Of a stretch of 64,000 nt of DNA, positions 35,800 through 44,310 are shown one piece after another. Made by a program: the position numbers and the translations under genes. Source of the stretch: G965227875 sp965227875 (GTDB lineage Bacteria > Pseudomonadota > Alphaproteobacteria > Rhizobiales > JAJFHC01); contig OZ245783.1 of assembly GCA_965227875.1 (NCBI GenBank), positions 1,426,001 to 1,490,000 on the forward strand, given 5' to 3'. Every line of letters starts with the position of its first letter. Within the stretch, counting starts at the first letter, position 1. The notes beneath the pieces are model-generated. The model made no database searches, had not been told where the DNA came from, and saw only the letters and a program-made list of their open reading frames with translations.

Positions 35800-35944
35800 T
35801 GCTCCGTTTCCTCCATGCCGCAGGCTGCCGGATTCTTTGCCGTATCAATGCCACATGGTCCTTGTGGCTACCTGCCGCAAACGTCATATTGCGTCCAAAA
35901 CCGCCGTCCGGCCTGTCGCCTTATGACCAATTCCGTCTTGTGGG

Positions 35945-35957
35945 ATACCATATACCA
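35945..35957. promoter_or_regulatory. Direct repeat of ATACCA between divergent fds and tusA genes
   Basis: ATACCA occurs at 35945-35950 and again at 35952-35957, the second ending on the A of the tusA start codon. Read on the minus strand this is TGGTAT-ATGGTAT. It lies in the only divergent control region of the formate dehydrogenase block (158 bp) and there is no good ribosome-binding site for tusA there, so it may be an operator or leaderless start. Evidence is only the repeat and its place. Confidence 0.3.
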
Positions 35958-36187
35958 TGCCCGATTCCGATGAAATTCTCGACGTGCGCGGGCTACTCTG
36001 CCCACTGCCCGTCCTGAAGGCCCGAAAGCGCCTCATGTCCATGGATCCGGGCCGCGTCCTTCTCGTCCAGGCGACCGACCCCGCGTCGGTCATCGACGTG
36101 CCGCACTACTGTAACGAATCCGGAAACCAGCTTGTCGAACATTCGACCGACGGCGACACCCACAACTACTGGATCCGCCGCACCTGA
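35957..36187 (+). CDS. TusA-family sulfurtransferase
   Basis: A 76-residue single-domain protein with the family core: EILDVRGLLCPLPVLKARK, where the CPxP cysteine (in GLLCPLP) would carry the persulfide. The rest (VLLVQATDPASVIDVPHYC) fits the TusA beta-alpha-beta fold. TusA passes sulfur from cysteine desulfurases to partners, including FdhD and tRNA thiolation. Divergent to the formate dehydrogenase genes, it is well placed to supply FdhD. No clear ribosome-binding site is visible ahead of ATG 35957. Downstream begins a palindromic array. Confidence 0.88.
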   Translation: MPDSDEILDVRGLLCPLPVLKARKRLMSMDPGRVLLVQATDPASVIDVPHYCNESGNQLVEHSTDGDTHNYWIRRT

Positions 36188-36257
36188 CCGACCCGCCGCC
36201 CGGCGCATCCACGACGGTCCGCGCGCCTGCCGGGACCGAAGAGACGCCCGCCTCTCC

Positions 36258-36702
36258 CCGTTCCCCGGACGCGCAACAGCGCGAGCCGGGGTCGTGCCGG
36301 GCCAAAGCCCAAATATGGAACGGTCCCGGATGATCCTGCCGGATCTCCGGGAAACGACAATCAGAAATCCTTCCCGTTCCCCGGACGCGCGACAGCGCGA
36401 GCCGGGGCCGTACCGGACCGAAGCCTGAATATGGAACGGTCCCGGATGATCCTCACGGATCTCCGGGAAACGACAATTGGAAATCATCCCGTTCCCCGGA
36501 CGCGCGAAAGCGCGAGCCGGGGCCGTACAGAACCGAAGCCCGAATATGGAACGGTCCCGGATGATCCTCACGGATCTCCGGGAAACGACAATTGGAAATC
36601 ATCCCGTTCCCCGGACGCGCGAAAGCGCGAGCCGGGGGCGTGCCGGATCGAAGCCTGAATGTGGAACGGTCCCGGATGATCCTCACGGATCTCCGGGAAA
36701 CC
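36258..36702. repeat. Palindromic array I, left half: four ~115-bp units
   Basis: Units start at 36258, 36374, 36489 and 36604. Each has an outer pair CCGTTCC...GGAACGG, an inner hairpin CCCCGGACGCGC-loop-GCGCGAGCCGGGG, and a second hairpin TCCCGGA-T-GATCC-loop-GGATC-TCCGGGA. The loops differ between units while the stems are kept. The array ends 2 bp before the stop codon of the GIY-YIG gene. The 517-bp gap between tusA and that gene is otherwise empty. Confidence 0.92.
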
Positions 36703-36704
36703 CG

Positions 36705-37001
36705 TCAGGTGTTTATCTGCTCGAAGAGATCGTCCCACTGCGGATTCTGTTCCTCGATCAACTGGAACTTCCACGCCCGACGCCAGCGCTTGACTGCCGT
36801 TTCACGCGCCTGGGCAAGGAGAATGTCGTGATGGGCCTCCAGATGGACCAGCCGCCGGAGGCCATGTCGCGCGGCAAAACCGGTTCCGATGCCGAGCTTG
36901 TGTTGCCAGATCCGTTGTTTCAGATGCGTCGTCGAACCGACGTAGAGAACGCCGCGCCGGCAGTTCGAGAGTATGTAGATCCATGCCGTTCGATCCGTCA
37001 T
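36705..37001 (-). CDS. GIY-YIG nuclease-family protein inside a palindromic array
   Basis: A 98-residue UvrC-like GIY-YIG domain protein. The family core is WIYILSNCRRGVLYVGSTTH followed by LKQRIWQHK (the second G-x-Y-V-G strand and the catalytic Arg), and the C-terminal LVHLEAHHDILLAQARETAV plus KRWRRAWKFQLIEEQNP fits small stand-alone members. Such proteins cut or nick DNA; most small ones have no known role. The shorter start at MTDRTAWIYI is chosen because the ORF's first ten residues lie next to the repeat array. Repeat units reach to 2 bp from its stop and 30 bp from its start, four on each side. Whether it acts on these repeats is a hypothesis. Confidence 0.9.
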   Translation of the reverse strand: MTDRTAWIYILSNCRRGVLYVGSTTHLKQRIWQHKLGIGTGFAARHGLRRLVHLEAHHDILLAQARETAVKRWRRAWKFQLIEEQNPQWDDLFEQINT

Positions 37002-37031
37002 GCCTGATGGTACGCGCCACCGGGCCACAAC

Positions 37032-37475
37032 CCGTTCCCCGGACGCGCGACAGCGCGAGCCGGGGGCGTACCGGATCGAAGTCGGAGTGTGGAACGGTCC
37101 CGGATGATCCTGGCGGATCTCCGGGAAGCGATGAGGAGACGCCTGCCGTTCCCCGGACGCGCAATTGCGCGAGCCGGGGCCGTACAGGATCGAAGCCTGA
37201 ATTTGGAACGGTCCCGGATGATCCTGGCGGATCTCCGGGAAACGAGAATCGGAAACCTTGTCGTTCCCCGGACGCGTGACAGCGCGAGCCGGGGGCGTAT
37301 CGGATCAAAGACAGAGTGTGGAACGGTCCCGGATGATCCTCACGGATCTCCGGGAAACGCCTGAGGAGACGCCTGCCGTTCCCCGGACGCGTGACAGCGC
37401 GAGCCGGGGGCGTACCGGATAGTAGCCTGAATGTGGAACGGTCCCGGATGATCCTGGCGGATCTCCGGGATGCGG
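37032..37475. repeat. Palindromic array I, right half: four ~115-bp units
   Basis: Units start at 37032, 37146, 37261 and 37376 with the same two hairpins as the left half; inner loops read GACA, AATT, GACA and GACA in place of GAAA. The array fills most of the 508-bp gap between the GIY-YIG start and the ArsC/Spx stop. Same orientation as the left half, so the gene looks inserted into, or originally bordered by, one array of eight units. Confidence 0.92.
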
Positions 37476-37509
37476 GGAAGCCGAGGCGTTCCTCTCTTCG
37501 ACGGGACGA

Positions 37510-37854
37510 TCAGGCCAGAGCCTGGCGAACCTTTTCGTCGAAGCCGACGAGGACCCCGGTGTCCCGGTCGAACACCGGACGCTTCATCAGGGTCGGATGG
37601 CGCAGGATCAGTTCAACGGCCTTGCCGTCGTCAAGGCCCTCCCTCTCCGCGTCGTCCAGTTCGCGCCACGTGGTGCTGCGGCGGTTGAGAAGCGTTTCCC
37701 AGCCGGCTCCCGCCACCCAGTCGCGCAGGCGGTCCGCGGGAATCCCGTCCGCGCGGACATCCACATAATGGTGTTCGATGCCGTTGTCGCCGAGCCAGCG
37801 CACGGCCTTGCGGCAGGTATCGCAGGTTTTCAGGCCATAGACTTTCATCGTCAT
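37510..37854 (-). CDS. ArsC/Spx-family thioredoxin-fold protein (YffB-like)
   Basis: A 114-residue protein of the ArsC/Spx family. The N-terminal YGLKTCDTCRKAVRWLGDNG holds the CXXC pair, and HPTLMKRPVFDRDTG the conserved Arg-Pro (RPV) loop. YffB-like members bind glutathione and may reduce disulfides; true arsenate reduction has not been shown for the clade. It starts in an ATGA overlap with the CobW-type GTPase gene, so the two are translated together. A second ATG at 37848 (MKVYGLK) is equally good. Confidence 0.88.
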   Translation of the reverse strand: MTMKVYGLKTCDTCRKAVRWLGDNGIEHHYVDVRADGIPADRLRDWVAGAGWETLLNRRSTTWRELDDAEREGLDDGKAVELILRHPTLMKRPVFDRDTGVLVGFDEKVRQALA

Positions 37855-38990
37855 CCTTCCGCCCGGTCATTGCCGAACAGCCCGCCGCCCGGGCGAACCG
37901 ACAGGGTTTCGTCGCCGCCGAAGGCCGCCAGCACGTCCTCGCGCGAAGGCGGCGTCGAGAAGGCCTTCAGAAGCCCCTCGATCTGCGTCTTCGGAATGTC
38001 GCGCGTGATGAACACGATCCGCGTGCGCCGGTCGCCGCCCGGCCAGGCGTCCAGCCTCACCGGCGGATGGAACACGTGCTGCACCCCGTGGATCACGACC
38101 GGGCGATCCGGTTCCTCGGCGATCTGCACGATGCCTTTCATGCGCAACAGGTCGGCCCCGTGATTGGCGCGCAGCAGATCCATGAAGAGTTCGAAATCGC
38201 CCGCCGTCACAGGCGCATCCTGCGTCACGCAGAACGCGGAAATCCGCGCATCGTGCCGGTTGACGTCATGCCCATGGTGATGGTGACCGTGGCCGTGGCC
38301 CCCGTCGCTGAAGGCTTCCTCGCAAAGCCAGCGCGCGACATCCGGCGACTTGGTGGCCGGATCGTAAAGCCCTGCTTCGAAGAGCCGGTCCCGGGTCGCT
38401 TCTCCGGCGGCGGCGGTTAGTTGCGGCGCGGACGGGTTGAGGGCCCGCAGACGCGCCCGGAGTTCCTCCGTCCGGGCGGGATCGGCGATGTCGGTTTTCG
38501 TGATCACGAGCCGGTCGGCGACCGCGGCCTGCTTGACGGCTTCTTCCTGCGCATCGAGGGTGCCGGCCCCGTTCACCGCGTCGACGGTCGTCACCACACC
38601 ATCGAGGCGCGTGCGTACGAGCAGGCCGGGATGGTTCATGATCGTATGGAGGACGGGGGCGGGATCGGCCAGCCCGGTGGTCTCGATGACGATGCGGTCG
38701 AACGCCCTGATCTGTCCGGCGTCCCGTTTTTCGATCAGCCCGGCAATCGTGTCGATCAGGTCGCCGCGTATCGTGCAGCACAGGCATCCGCTCGACATCT
38801 CCATGATGCCTTCATCGGCCTTCTCGACCAGCAGGTGGTCTATGCCGACCTCACCGAACTCGTTGATGATGACGGCCGTTCCCGCCATGGCCGGGTCGCC
38901 GAGAAGCCGGTTGAGCAGGGTCGTCTTGCCGCTGCCGAGAAAGCCCGTGAGCACGGAAACGGGGATGGGGGATTGGTCTGGCACGGCCAC
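37851..38990 (-). CDS. CobW/COG0523-family GTPase (metal chaperone type)
   Basis: A 379-residue GTPase with P-loop LTGFLGSGKTTLLNRLL, the family metal motif SSGCLCCTIRGDL (CXCC), switch-like IINEFGEVGIDH and IVIETTGLADPAPV, guanine-specificity TKTDIADP, and a histidine-rich tract (HGHGHHHHGHD) before the CobW C-terminal domain (IVQIAEEPDRPVVIHGVQHV). Members supply zinc, cobalt or iron to metalloproteins. The partner here is unknown; the ArsC/Spx gene downstream is translationally coupled. Length and domain order are typical. It is 15 bp from the carboxypeptidase stop on the same strand. Confidence 0.92.
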   Translation of the reverse strand: MAVPDQSPIPVSVLTGFLGSGKTTLLNRLLGDPAMAGTAVIINEFGEVGIDHLLVEKADEGIMEMSSGCLCCTIRGDLIDTIAGLIEKRDAGQIRAFDRIVIETTGLADPAPVLHTIMNHPGLLVRTRLDGVVTTVDAVNGAGTLDAQEEAVKQAAVADRLVITKTDIADPARTEELRARLRALNPSAPQLTAAAGEATRDRLFEAGLYDPATKSPDVARWLCEEAFSDGGHGHGHHHHGHDVNRHDARISAFCVTQDAPVTAGDFELFMDLLRANHGADLLRMKGIVQIAEEPDRPVVIHGVQHVFHPPVRLDAWPGGDRRTRIVFITRDIPKTQIEGLLKAFSTPPSREDVLAAFGGDETLSVRPGGGLFGNDRAEG

Positions 38991-39005
38991 GTGATCCGGA
39001 GTCGG

Positions 39006-40337
39006 TCAGCCTCGGGGCTGCGACTTCTTCCCTGTGCTTTTTTTCTTGCGGATGGTCGTTTTCTTGCGGCGCTTTTTCTTGGTCGTGCGTTTCTTGCCCG
39101 TCGCCTTCTTCTTCGCTTTTTTCGGCGGCTTGAAGACATTGGGTTCGAACGTCCTGCACCCCGTGCCGGACTTGGCGAAATAGGCGCAGATCTCGCGGGC
39201 CTGGGATTCAGGGAAGCCGTACATGACCGCGGCCAGATCCTTGGTCCGGTAATCCTTCACCACGCCGCCGCGCCCGGTGTAGATGACATTGCGCAGGGCC
39301 ATCATGTTGTCGCGCAGCACGTCGTGCGCCCGCCCCCGGTCCGCGAACCGGCCGAATTCCACGCCCCAGCCGTGCACCCGCCACGGCGACGTGAGCGGCG
39401 CGTCGGACTTCTTCTTGCACACCACGGACTTCATGTCCTTGGGACCGGACGTGAACAGCCCCCCGTTGGTGTATTCGGTGATCGTCTTGCCGGTATAACC
39501 GTTTTTCCTGAAGCCTTTTTCGAGCAGGCTCTGGGTCAGCGTCGTGCGCGCCTTGGAGGATTTCGCACCGAGCACGACGGCCACCAGGCGACGTCCGCCG
39601 CGGGTGGCCGATCCGACGAGATTGAAACCCGACGAACAGATGAAACCGGTCTTCATGCCGTCGGCGCCGGGCATCTCCTTGAGCAGCTTGTTCCACGCCC
39701 TGAAGCGTCGCTTGCCGACCTTGACCTGCGTCTGCGTGAACAGGTCCTGATATTCCGGGAACTGGGTGATGATCGCCCGCGTCAGGATCGCAAGGTCGCG
39801 CGCGGTCGAAATCTGGCGCGGGTCGGGCAGCCCGTGCGGATTGGCGAAATAGGTCCCGGTCATGCCGAGCCGTCGCGCCCACGCGTTCATCAGCTTGACG
39901 AACCGCTCCTCGCTGCCGGCGACGCCTTCGGCGATCGTCACCGCCACATCGTTGGTGGACCGGACGATCAGCAGTTCGAGCGCCTTGCGGAGCGTCGGCG
40001 TCGCACCGACGGGAAAGCCGATCTTGCTTGGCGGCTGGCTCAGCGCATGGGCGGTCACCCGCAGTTTAGAAGACATCTTGAGCTTGCCGTCGCGCACCGC
40101 GTGGAACGCGAGATAGGCCGTCATGAGCTTCGTCAGCGATGCGGGATACCACGGTGCCCCGGCATTGTCCGAGAGGATCACCTTTCCGGACTCGGCTTCG
40201 AACACCATGAGCGGCCCGGCCTCGGCCGGCACGGCGCGCAGGCAGGCGAAGAGCAGCAGACCCAGATACGCAAACGTGTGTCGGACTCGCAAAACCGCAA
40301 TTCCCCTGTTGAGCGACGCGCAGTATGCGTCGCGCAA
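39006..40337 (-). CDS. D-alanyl-D-alanine carboxypeptidase (PBP5/6-like) with SPOR-like tail
   Basis: A 443-residue exported penicillin-binding protein. A hydrophobic signal (FAYLGLLLFACLRAVPAEA) precedes the serine-peptidase domain: SXXK is Ser67-Leu-Thr-Lys70 (PASLTKLM), SXN is Ser127-Thr-Asn129 and KTG is Lys229-Thr-Gly231. It trims the terminal D-Ala from peptidoglycan stem peptides in the periplasm. Residues about 315-395 (WGVEFGRFADRGRAHDVLR ... YGFPESQAREICAYFAKSG) look like a SPOR domain, which binds denuded glycan at division sites. A Lys-rich tail from about residue 398 (KKAKKKATGKKRTTKKKRR) is unusual. The start may lie further in; residue 1 leaves a long region ahead of the signal. 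Confidence 0.9.
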   Translation of the reverse strand: MRDAYCASLNRGIAVLRVRHTFAYLGLLLFACLRAVPAEAGPLMVFEAESGKVILSDNAGAPWYPASLTKLMTAYLAFHAVRDGKLKMSSKLRVTAHALSQPPSKIGFPVGATPTLRKALELLIVRSTNDVAVTIAEGVAGSEERFVKLMNAWARRLGMTGTYFANPHGLPDPRQISTARDLAILTRAIITQFPEYQDLFTQTQVKVGKRRFRAWNKLLKEMPGADGMKTGFICSSGFNLVGSATRGGRRLVAVVLGAKSSKARTTLTQSLLEKGFRKNGYTGKTITEYTNGGLFTSGPKDMKSVVCKKKSDAPLTSPWRVHGWGVEFGRFADRGRAHDVLRDNMMALRNVIYTGRGGVVKDYRTKDLAAVMYGFPESQAREICAYFAKSGTGCRTFEPNVFKPPKKAKKKATGKKRTTKKKRRKKTTIRKKKSTGKKSQPRG

Positions 40338-40486
40338 AATAAAAGGTGAAGCCCCTCCCCTTTCTGCAAGAGAAAAAATCGCGCAAATTGGTCAACACTG
40401 TGACATTGCCGCCGCAATCGCCAATTCTGTCCGACACATAGCCGTATTTCTACTGGAGACCGACGATTTTTCTGGCTTCGCTTTCG

Positions 40487-41269
40487 ATGTACGATCTACC
40501 CGAGGTGCGCCCCTGCACGGACGCCCTGTGGTCGGCAATTGCACACGCATTGATTCGCGAAGGGATGGACGGTGTGCCGGCCGGGCTCTGTCGCAGCACC
40601 GACAACCATGCGGTCTGGACCGACCCGGATCTGCTGCTCGCCCAGACCTGCGGCTATCCGCTCACCCATGCGCTCGCCGGCCGTGTCCGCTATGTCGCCA
40701 CGCCGTGTTACACCGCACGCGGCTGCACGGGTGCGGACTATTGCAGCCTCGTCGTCGTCCGCGAGGACGACGCGGCGGCGGTCGGGCACTTCCGTGATCG
40801 TCGCGCCGCGATCAACGGGCGCGACTCCCAGTCTGGACATGCCGCGTTCCGCGCCATGATCGCCCCGTTTGCCGGCGGCAGCCGGTTCTTCTCCTCCGTC
40901 GTGGAAACCGGTGCGCATGTCGAGTCCGTCGCCGCGGTCCGTGACGGCCGGGCCGACATCTGCACGATCGACGCCGTGACCCACGCGCTGCTCGCCCGCC
41001 ACCGCCCGGACGCGCTCGAGGGCACCGCCGTCATCGCGGAAACCCCGTCCGCCCCGGGCCTGCCCCTCATCACCTCGCTCGCCCGCAGCGATGACGACCT
41101 CGCCCGCCTCCGCCGCGCCCTGGCGGTCGTCGCCGCCGACAAAAGCCTGCGGCCGGTTCTCGATGCGTTGCTGATCTCGGATTTCGCGGTTCTCTCCGAC
41201 GACGCCTACGACCGCATCACCGACATGGAGCAGGCCTGCCAGGACGCGGGTTATCCCGACCTTACGTGA
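40487..41269 (+). CDS. PhnD-like phosphate/phosphonate-binding-fold protein
   Basis: A 260-residue protein of the PhnD/ABC phosphonate-binding type (PF12974-like). Motifs: LAQTCGYPLTHALAGRVRYV with a cysteine-rich YVATPCYTARGCTGADYCSL segment, GRDSQSGHAAFRAMIAPFAG, and the hinge VAAVRDGRADICTIDAVTHA. Unlike transport binding proteins it shows no signal peptide, so it is likely cytosolic and may have another role, such as ligand sensing or catalysis. It is divergent from the carboxypeptidase (149 bp) and followed by a large repeat array. No permease or ATPase genes lie near it. Ligand unknown. Confidence 0.75.
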   Translation: MYDLPEVRPCTDALWSAIAHALIREGMDGVPAGLCRSTDNHAVWTDPDLLLAQTCGYPLTHALAGRVRYVATPCYTARGCTGADYCSLVVVREDDAAAVGHFRDRRAAINGRDSQSGHAAFRAMIAPFAGGSRFFSSVVETGAHVESVAAVRDGRADICTIDAVTHALLARHRPDALEGTAVIAETPSAPGLPLITSLARSDDDLARLRRALAVVAADKSLRPVLDALLISDFAVLSDDAYDRITDMEQACQDAGYPDLT

Positions 41270-41338
41270 CACTCCGCTCCTGACCGACGTCACCGGATCC
41301 CCTGTCAATAGGGGGGCCGCAGTAGCTCTCCCCCGATC

Positions 41339-42436
41339 GTTCCCCGGCCGCGCTTCAGCGTGAGCCGGGGCCGTCCCGAGCGCTGGTGCCAAAGCATGGA
41401 ACGATCCCGGGTCTCCGCCCGGGACACGAGGCTCTTCCCCGGCCACGCGCTGTACGCAGAAAGTCCGGATCCCCGTCGAAAGACGGGGTCCACAGGCGGC
41501 ACACGCCGGAGCATGACGCAACTGGATCCCGTCTTTCGACGGGAATTCGATCGACTCCGACCAAACACGCTGCAAACATCGGAACACCGCACCCCGGCAA
41601 AGGCCGGCGTTTCGCATCCCTGTCCGTTCCCCGGCCGCGCTTCAGCACAAGCCGGGGCCGTCCCGGACGCTGGCGCCGGAGTATGGGACGATCCCGGGTC
41701 TGCGCCCGGGACACAGGACTTTTCCGGGCCTCGCGCTGTACGCAGCAAGCCCGAATCCCCGTCGAAAGACGGGGTCCACAGGCGGCACACGCTGGAGCCT
41801 GACGCCACTGGATCCCGTCTTTCGACGGGAATTCGATCGGCTCCGCCCCCGCCAACATCGAACAACTTGTCCCGGTATAGGTCGGCGTATTGTATCCCCA
41901 GCCGCGCTTCAGCGTGTGCCGGGGCCGTCCCGAGCGCTGGTGCCAAGGCATGGGACGATCCCGGGTCTCCGCCCGGGACACGAGGCTTTCCCCGGCCACG
42001 CCCCAGCACAACAGACCCGAATCCCCGTCGAAAGACGGGGTCCAGGGGCGGCGCACGCTGGAGCCTGACGCCACTGGATCCCGTCTTTCGACGGGAATTC
42101 GATCGGCTCCAACCAAACACGCCGCCACCATCAGAGCAACGTTACCTGGCGAAGGCCGAGGTATCACACCCCCGTTCGTTCCCCGGCCGCGCGTCAGCGT
42201 GAGCCGGGGCCGTAACGGACGCTGGGGCCAAAGCATGGGACGATCCCGGGTCTGCGCCCGGGACACGAGGCTCTTCCCTGGCCCCGCGCCTTGCGCAGCA
42301 AGTCCGAATCCCCGTCGAAAGACGGGGTCCACAAGGCGGCACACGCCGGAGCCCGACGCTACTGGATCCCGTCTTTCGACGGGATTTCGGCTTACTCCAA
42401 CAACACGCGTCGCCACCATCGAAGCAATGTGTCCAG
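41339..42436. repeat. Palindromic array II: four ~280-bp units
   Basis: This fills nearly all of the 1.19-kb convergent gap between the PhnD-like and glmS genes. Units begin at about 41339, 41626, 41893 and 42178 (periods 287, 267, 285). Each has the module GTTCCCCGGCCGCGC...GTGAGCCGGGGCCGT, a hairpin TCCCGGGTC-TCC-GCCCGGGA, then CCCCGTCGAAAGACGGGGTCC and GGATCCCGTCTTTCGACGGG, which are two further inverted repeats. Long overlapping ORFs here on both strands are by-products of the repetition. Confidence 0.92.
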
Positions 42437-42463
42437 GCCACCCGCCTGCACAGCAGGGGCGCC

Positions 42464-44281
42464 TTACTCCACCGTCACGCTTTTGGCGAGGTTGCGTGGC
42501 TGGTCGACGTCGCGGCCGAGTTCGAGGGCGGCGTGGTAGGCCAGGAGCTGCAGGGGAATGCCGAGCAGGACCGGATCCAGTTCCGGCACGCTTTGCGGCA
42601 CGTCGATGCGGGCGTCCACGTCGACGCCCAGGTCACCCGGGTGGGTGATCGCGACGACCGGCCCCTTGCGCGCGCGGACCTCCTCGACCGACGAGACGTT
42701 TTTCTCGAACAGGTCGTCATGGGGCAGCACGGCGACGGTGGGCGTTTCCGGGCAGATGAGCGCGAGCGGCCCGTGCTTGAGCTCCGACGCGGGATAGGCC
42801 TCCGCATGGATGTAGGACACCTCCTTGAGCTTCAGCGCACCTTCCAGCGCCACCGGATACCCCAGCGAGCGGCCGATGAAGAACATGTCGCGCGCTGCCG
42901 CGAGTTCCCTGGCCGCGGCGGCGATCCGGTCCTCGTTTGCGAGGATCTCGCCCACCTGTTCCGGCAGGGCCTGCAGCGCCTCCACGATGCGACGGCCGTG
43001 CGACGGCGAAAGGTCGCGGATGCGGCCGAGATAAAGCCCCAGCAGGGCGAAGGCCACCAGCGTGGAGGTGAAGGTCTTGGTGGACACGACCGCGATCTCG
43101 GGCCCGGCATGAAGGTAGATCCCGCCATCGCAGGCCCGCGCAATCGTGCTGCCGACCACATTGATGATGCCCAGCACGCGGCCGCCCTTGCGCTTGATCT
43201 CCTGGACCGCCATGAGCGTGTCGAGCGTCTCTCCGGACTGGCTGACGGCGATGTAGAGCGTGTCGCGCTCGATCACCGGATTGCGGTAGCGGAACTCCGA
43301 CGCGGGTTCCGCCGCGGCCGGAATGCGCGCCATGCGCTCGATGACGTGGGCGCCGTTCAGCCCCGATATGAAGGCCGACCCGCAGCCGAGGATACGGATG
43401 CGCTTGATGTCGAGCAGTTCGCGCGGATCGAGATTGAGCCCGCCGAAATGGGCGCTCATGAAACGCTGGTCGATCCGGCCCTGAAGCATACGCCCGATCG
43501 CTTCGGGCTGTTCGGCGGTCTCCTTGCGCATGAAATGGTCGAACCCGCCCTTGTCGAGCAGGTCCGCGCCGGCTTCGACCGTCGCGGGCGTCTTGACCGT
43601 CGGCGTCGCGTCGAGCAGCGAGGTCCGGTAGCCGCCCTTGGTGACGACCGCCATCTCGCCGTCGTCGAGATAGACCACCTGCTGGGTGTGACGGACGATC
43701 GCGGAGGCGTCCGAGGCGACGAACATCTCGTTTGCGCCGACACCGATCACCACCGGGCTACCGTTTCGCGCCACCACGATGGTGTCCGGATCATCGGCCG
43801 CGACGACCGCGATGCCATAGGCGCCCTCCACCTGGCCAAGCACCTCGCGCACCGCGTCTTCCAGCGTGCCTGCCGTACTCCGGGCGATCATCTGGGCAAG
43901 CACCTCCGTGTCCGTCTCCGACCGGAAAACGACGCCGTCGGCCTCGAGTTTCGCGCGCAGCCGGGACGCGTTCTCCACGATGCCGTTGTGGACGACGGCG
44001 ATCCGGTCCGCCTCGTCGCAATGGGGATGCGCATTGGTGTCGCTGGGTTCGCCGTGGGTCGCCCAGCGCGTGTGCGCGATGCCGATCGTGCCGGCCAGCC
44101 GCTTGGGCAGCGCGGCCTCGAGCGCGCGCACCTTGCCCTTGGCCTTGTGGACCCGCAGCGTGCCGCTCTTGGACAACGCGATGCCGGCCGAATCGTATCC
44201 GCGATATTCGAGCCTGTGCAGGCCCTCCAGCAGGATGGGCGCGGCGTCCTGGCGCCCGACATATCCGACAATGCCGCACAT
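42464..44281 (-). CDS. glmS: Glutamine--fructose-6-phosphate aminotransferase GlmS
   Basis: A 605-residue isomerizing aminotransferase. Cys2 in MCGIVGYVGRQDAAP is the N-terminal nucleophile of the glutamine amidotransferase domain; other marks are HTRWATHGEPSDTNAHPH, HNGIVENASRLR and SETDTEVLAQMI. Residues from about 285 hold two SIS domains (ILGCGSAFISGLNGAHVIER, IAVSQSGETLDTLMA, STKTFTSTLVAFALL), and the C-terminal end is DQPRNLAKSVTVE. It makes glucosamine-6-phosphate for peptidoglycan and lipopolysaccharide. It is preceded on the strand by an 87-residue conserved protein (29-bp gap). No glmU is visible. Confidence 0.97.
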   Translation of the reverse strand: MCGIVGYVGRQDAAPILLEGLHRLEYRGYDSAGIALSKSGTLRVHKAKGKVRALEAALPKRLAGTIGIAHTRWATHGEPSDTNAHPHCDEADRIAVVHNGIVENASRLRAKLEADGVVFRSETDTEVLAQMIARSTAGTLEDAVREVLGQVEGAYGIAVVAADDPDTIVVARNGSPVVIGVGANEMFVASDASAIVRHTQQVVYLDDGEMAVVTKGGYRTSLLDATPTVKTPATVEAGADLLDKGGFDHFMRKETAEQPEAIGRMLQGRIDQRFMSAHFGGLNLDPRELLDIKRIRILGCGSAFISGLNGAHVIERMARIPAAAEPASEFRYRNPVIERDTLYIAVSQSGETLDTLMAVQEIKRKGGRVLGIINVVGSTIARACDGGIYLHAGPEIAVVSTKTFTSTLVAFALLGLYLGRIRDLSPSHGRRIVEALQALPEQVGEILANEDRIAAAARELAAARDMFFIGRSLGYPVALEGALKLKEVSYIHAEAYPASELKHGPLALICPETPTVAVLPHDDLFEKNVSSVEEVRARKGPVVAITHPGDLGVDVDARIDVPQSVPELDPVLLGIPLQLLAYHAALELGRDVDQPRNLAKSVTVE

Positions 44282-44310
44282 GGGCCTGTTCCTTTCGGTT
44301 TTCCTGGCGA

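Noticed and set aside
36477..37007. 176-residue plus-strand ORF through array I and the GIY-YIG gene
   Set aside because: It reads repeat units and then the antisense of a clear nuclease gene.
36258..37475. Array I considered as a CRISPR array
   Set aside because: Units are about 115 bp, conserved over their full length and palindromic, with no unique spacers; no cas genes are in the window.
38421..40349. 642-residue plus-strand ORF opposite the CobW and carboxypeptidase genes
   Set aside because: Antisense to two well-supported genes and without motifs.
41355..42419. Long ORFs on both strands within array II (up to 354 residues)
   Set aside because: They arise from the ~280-bp repeats; each repeats its own sequence and no motif is present.
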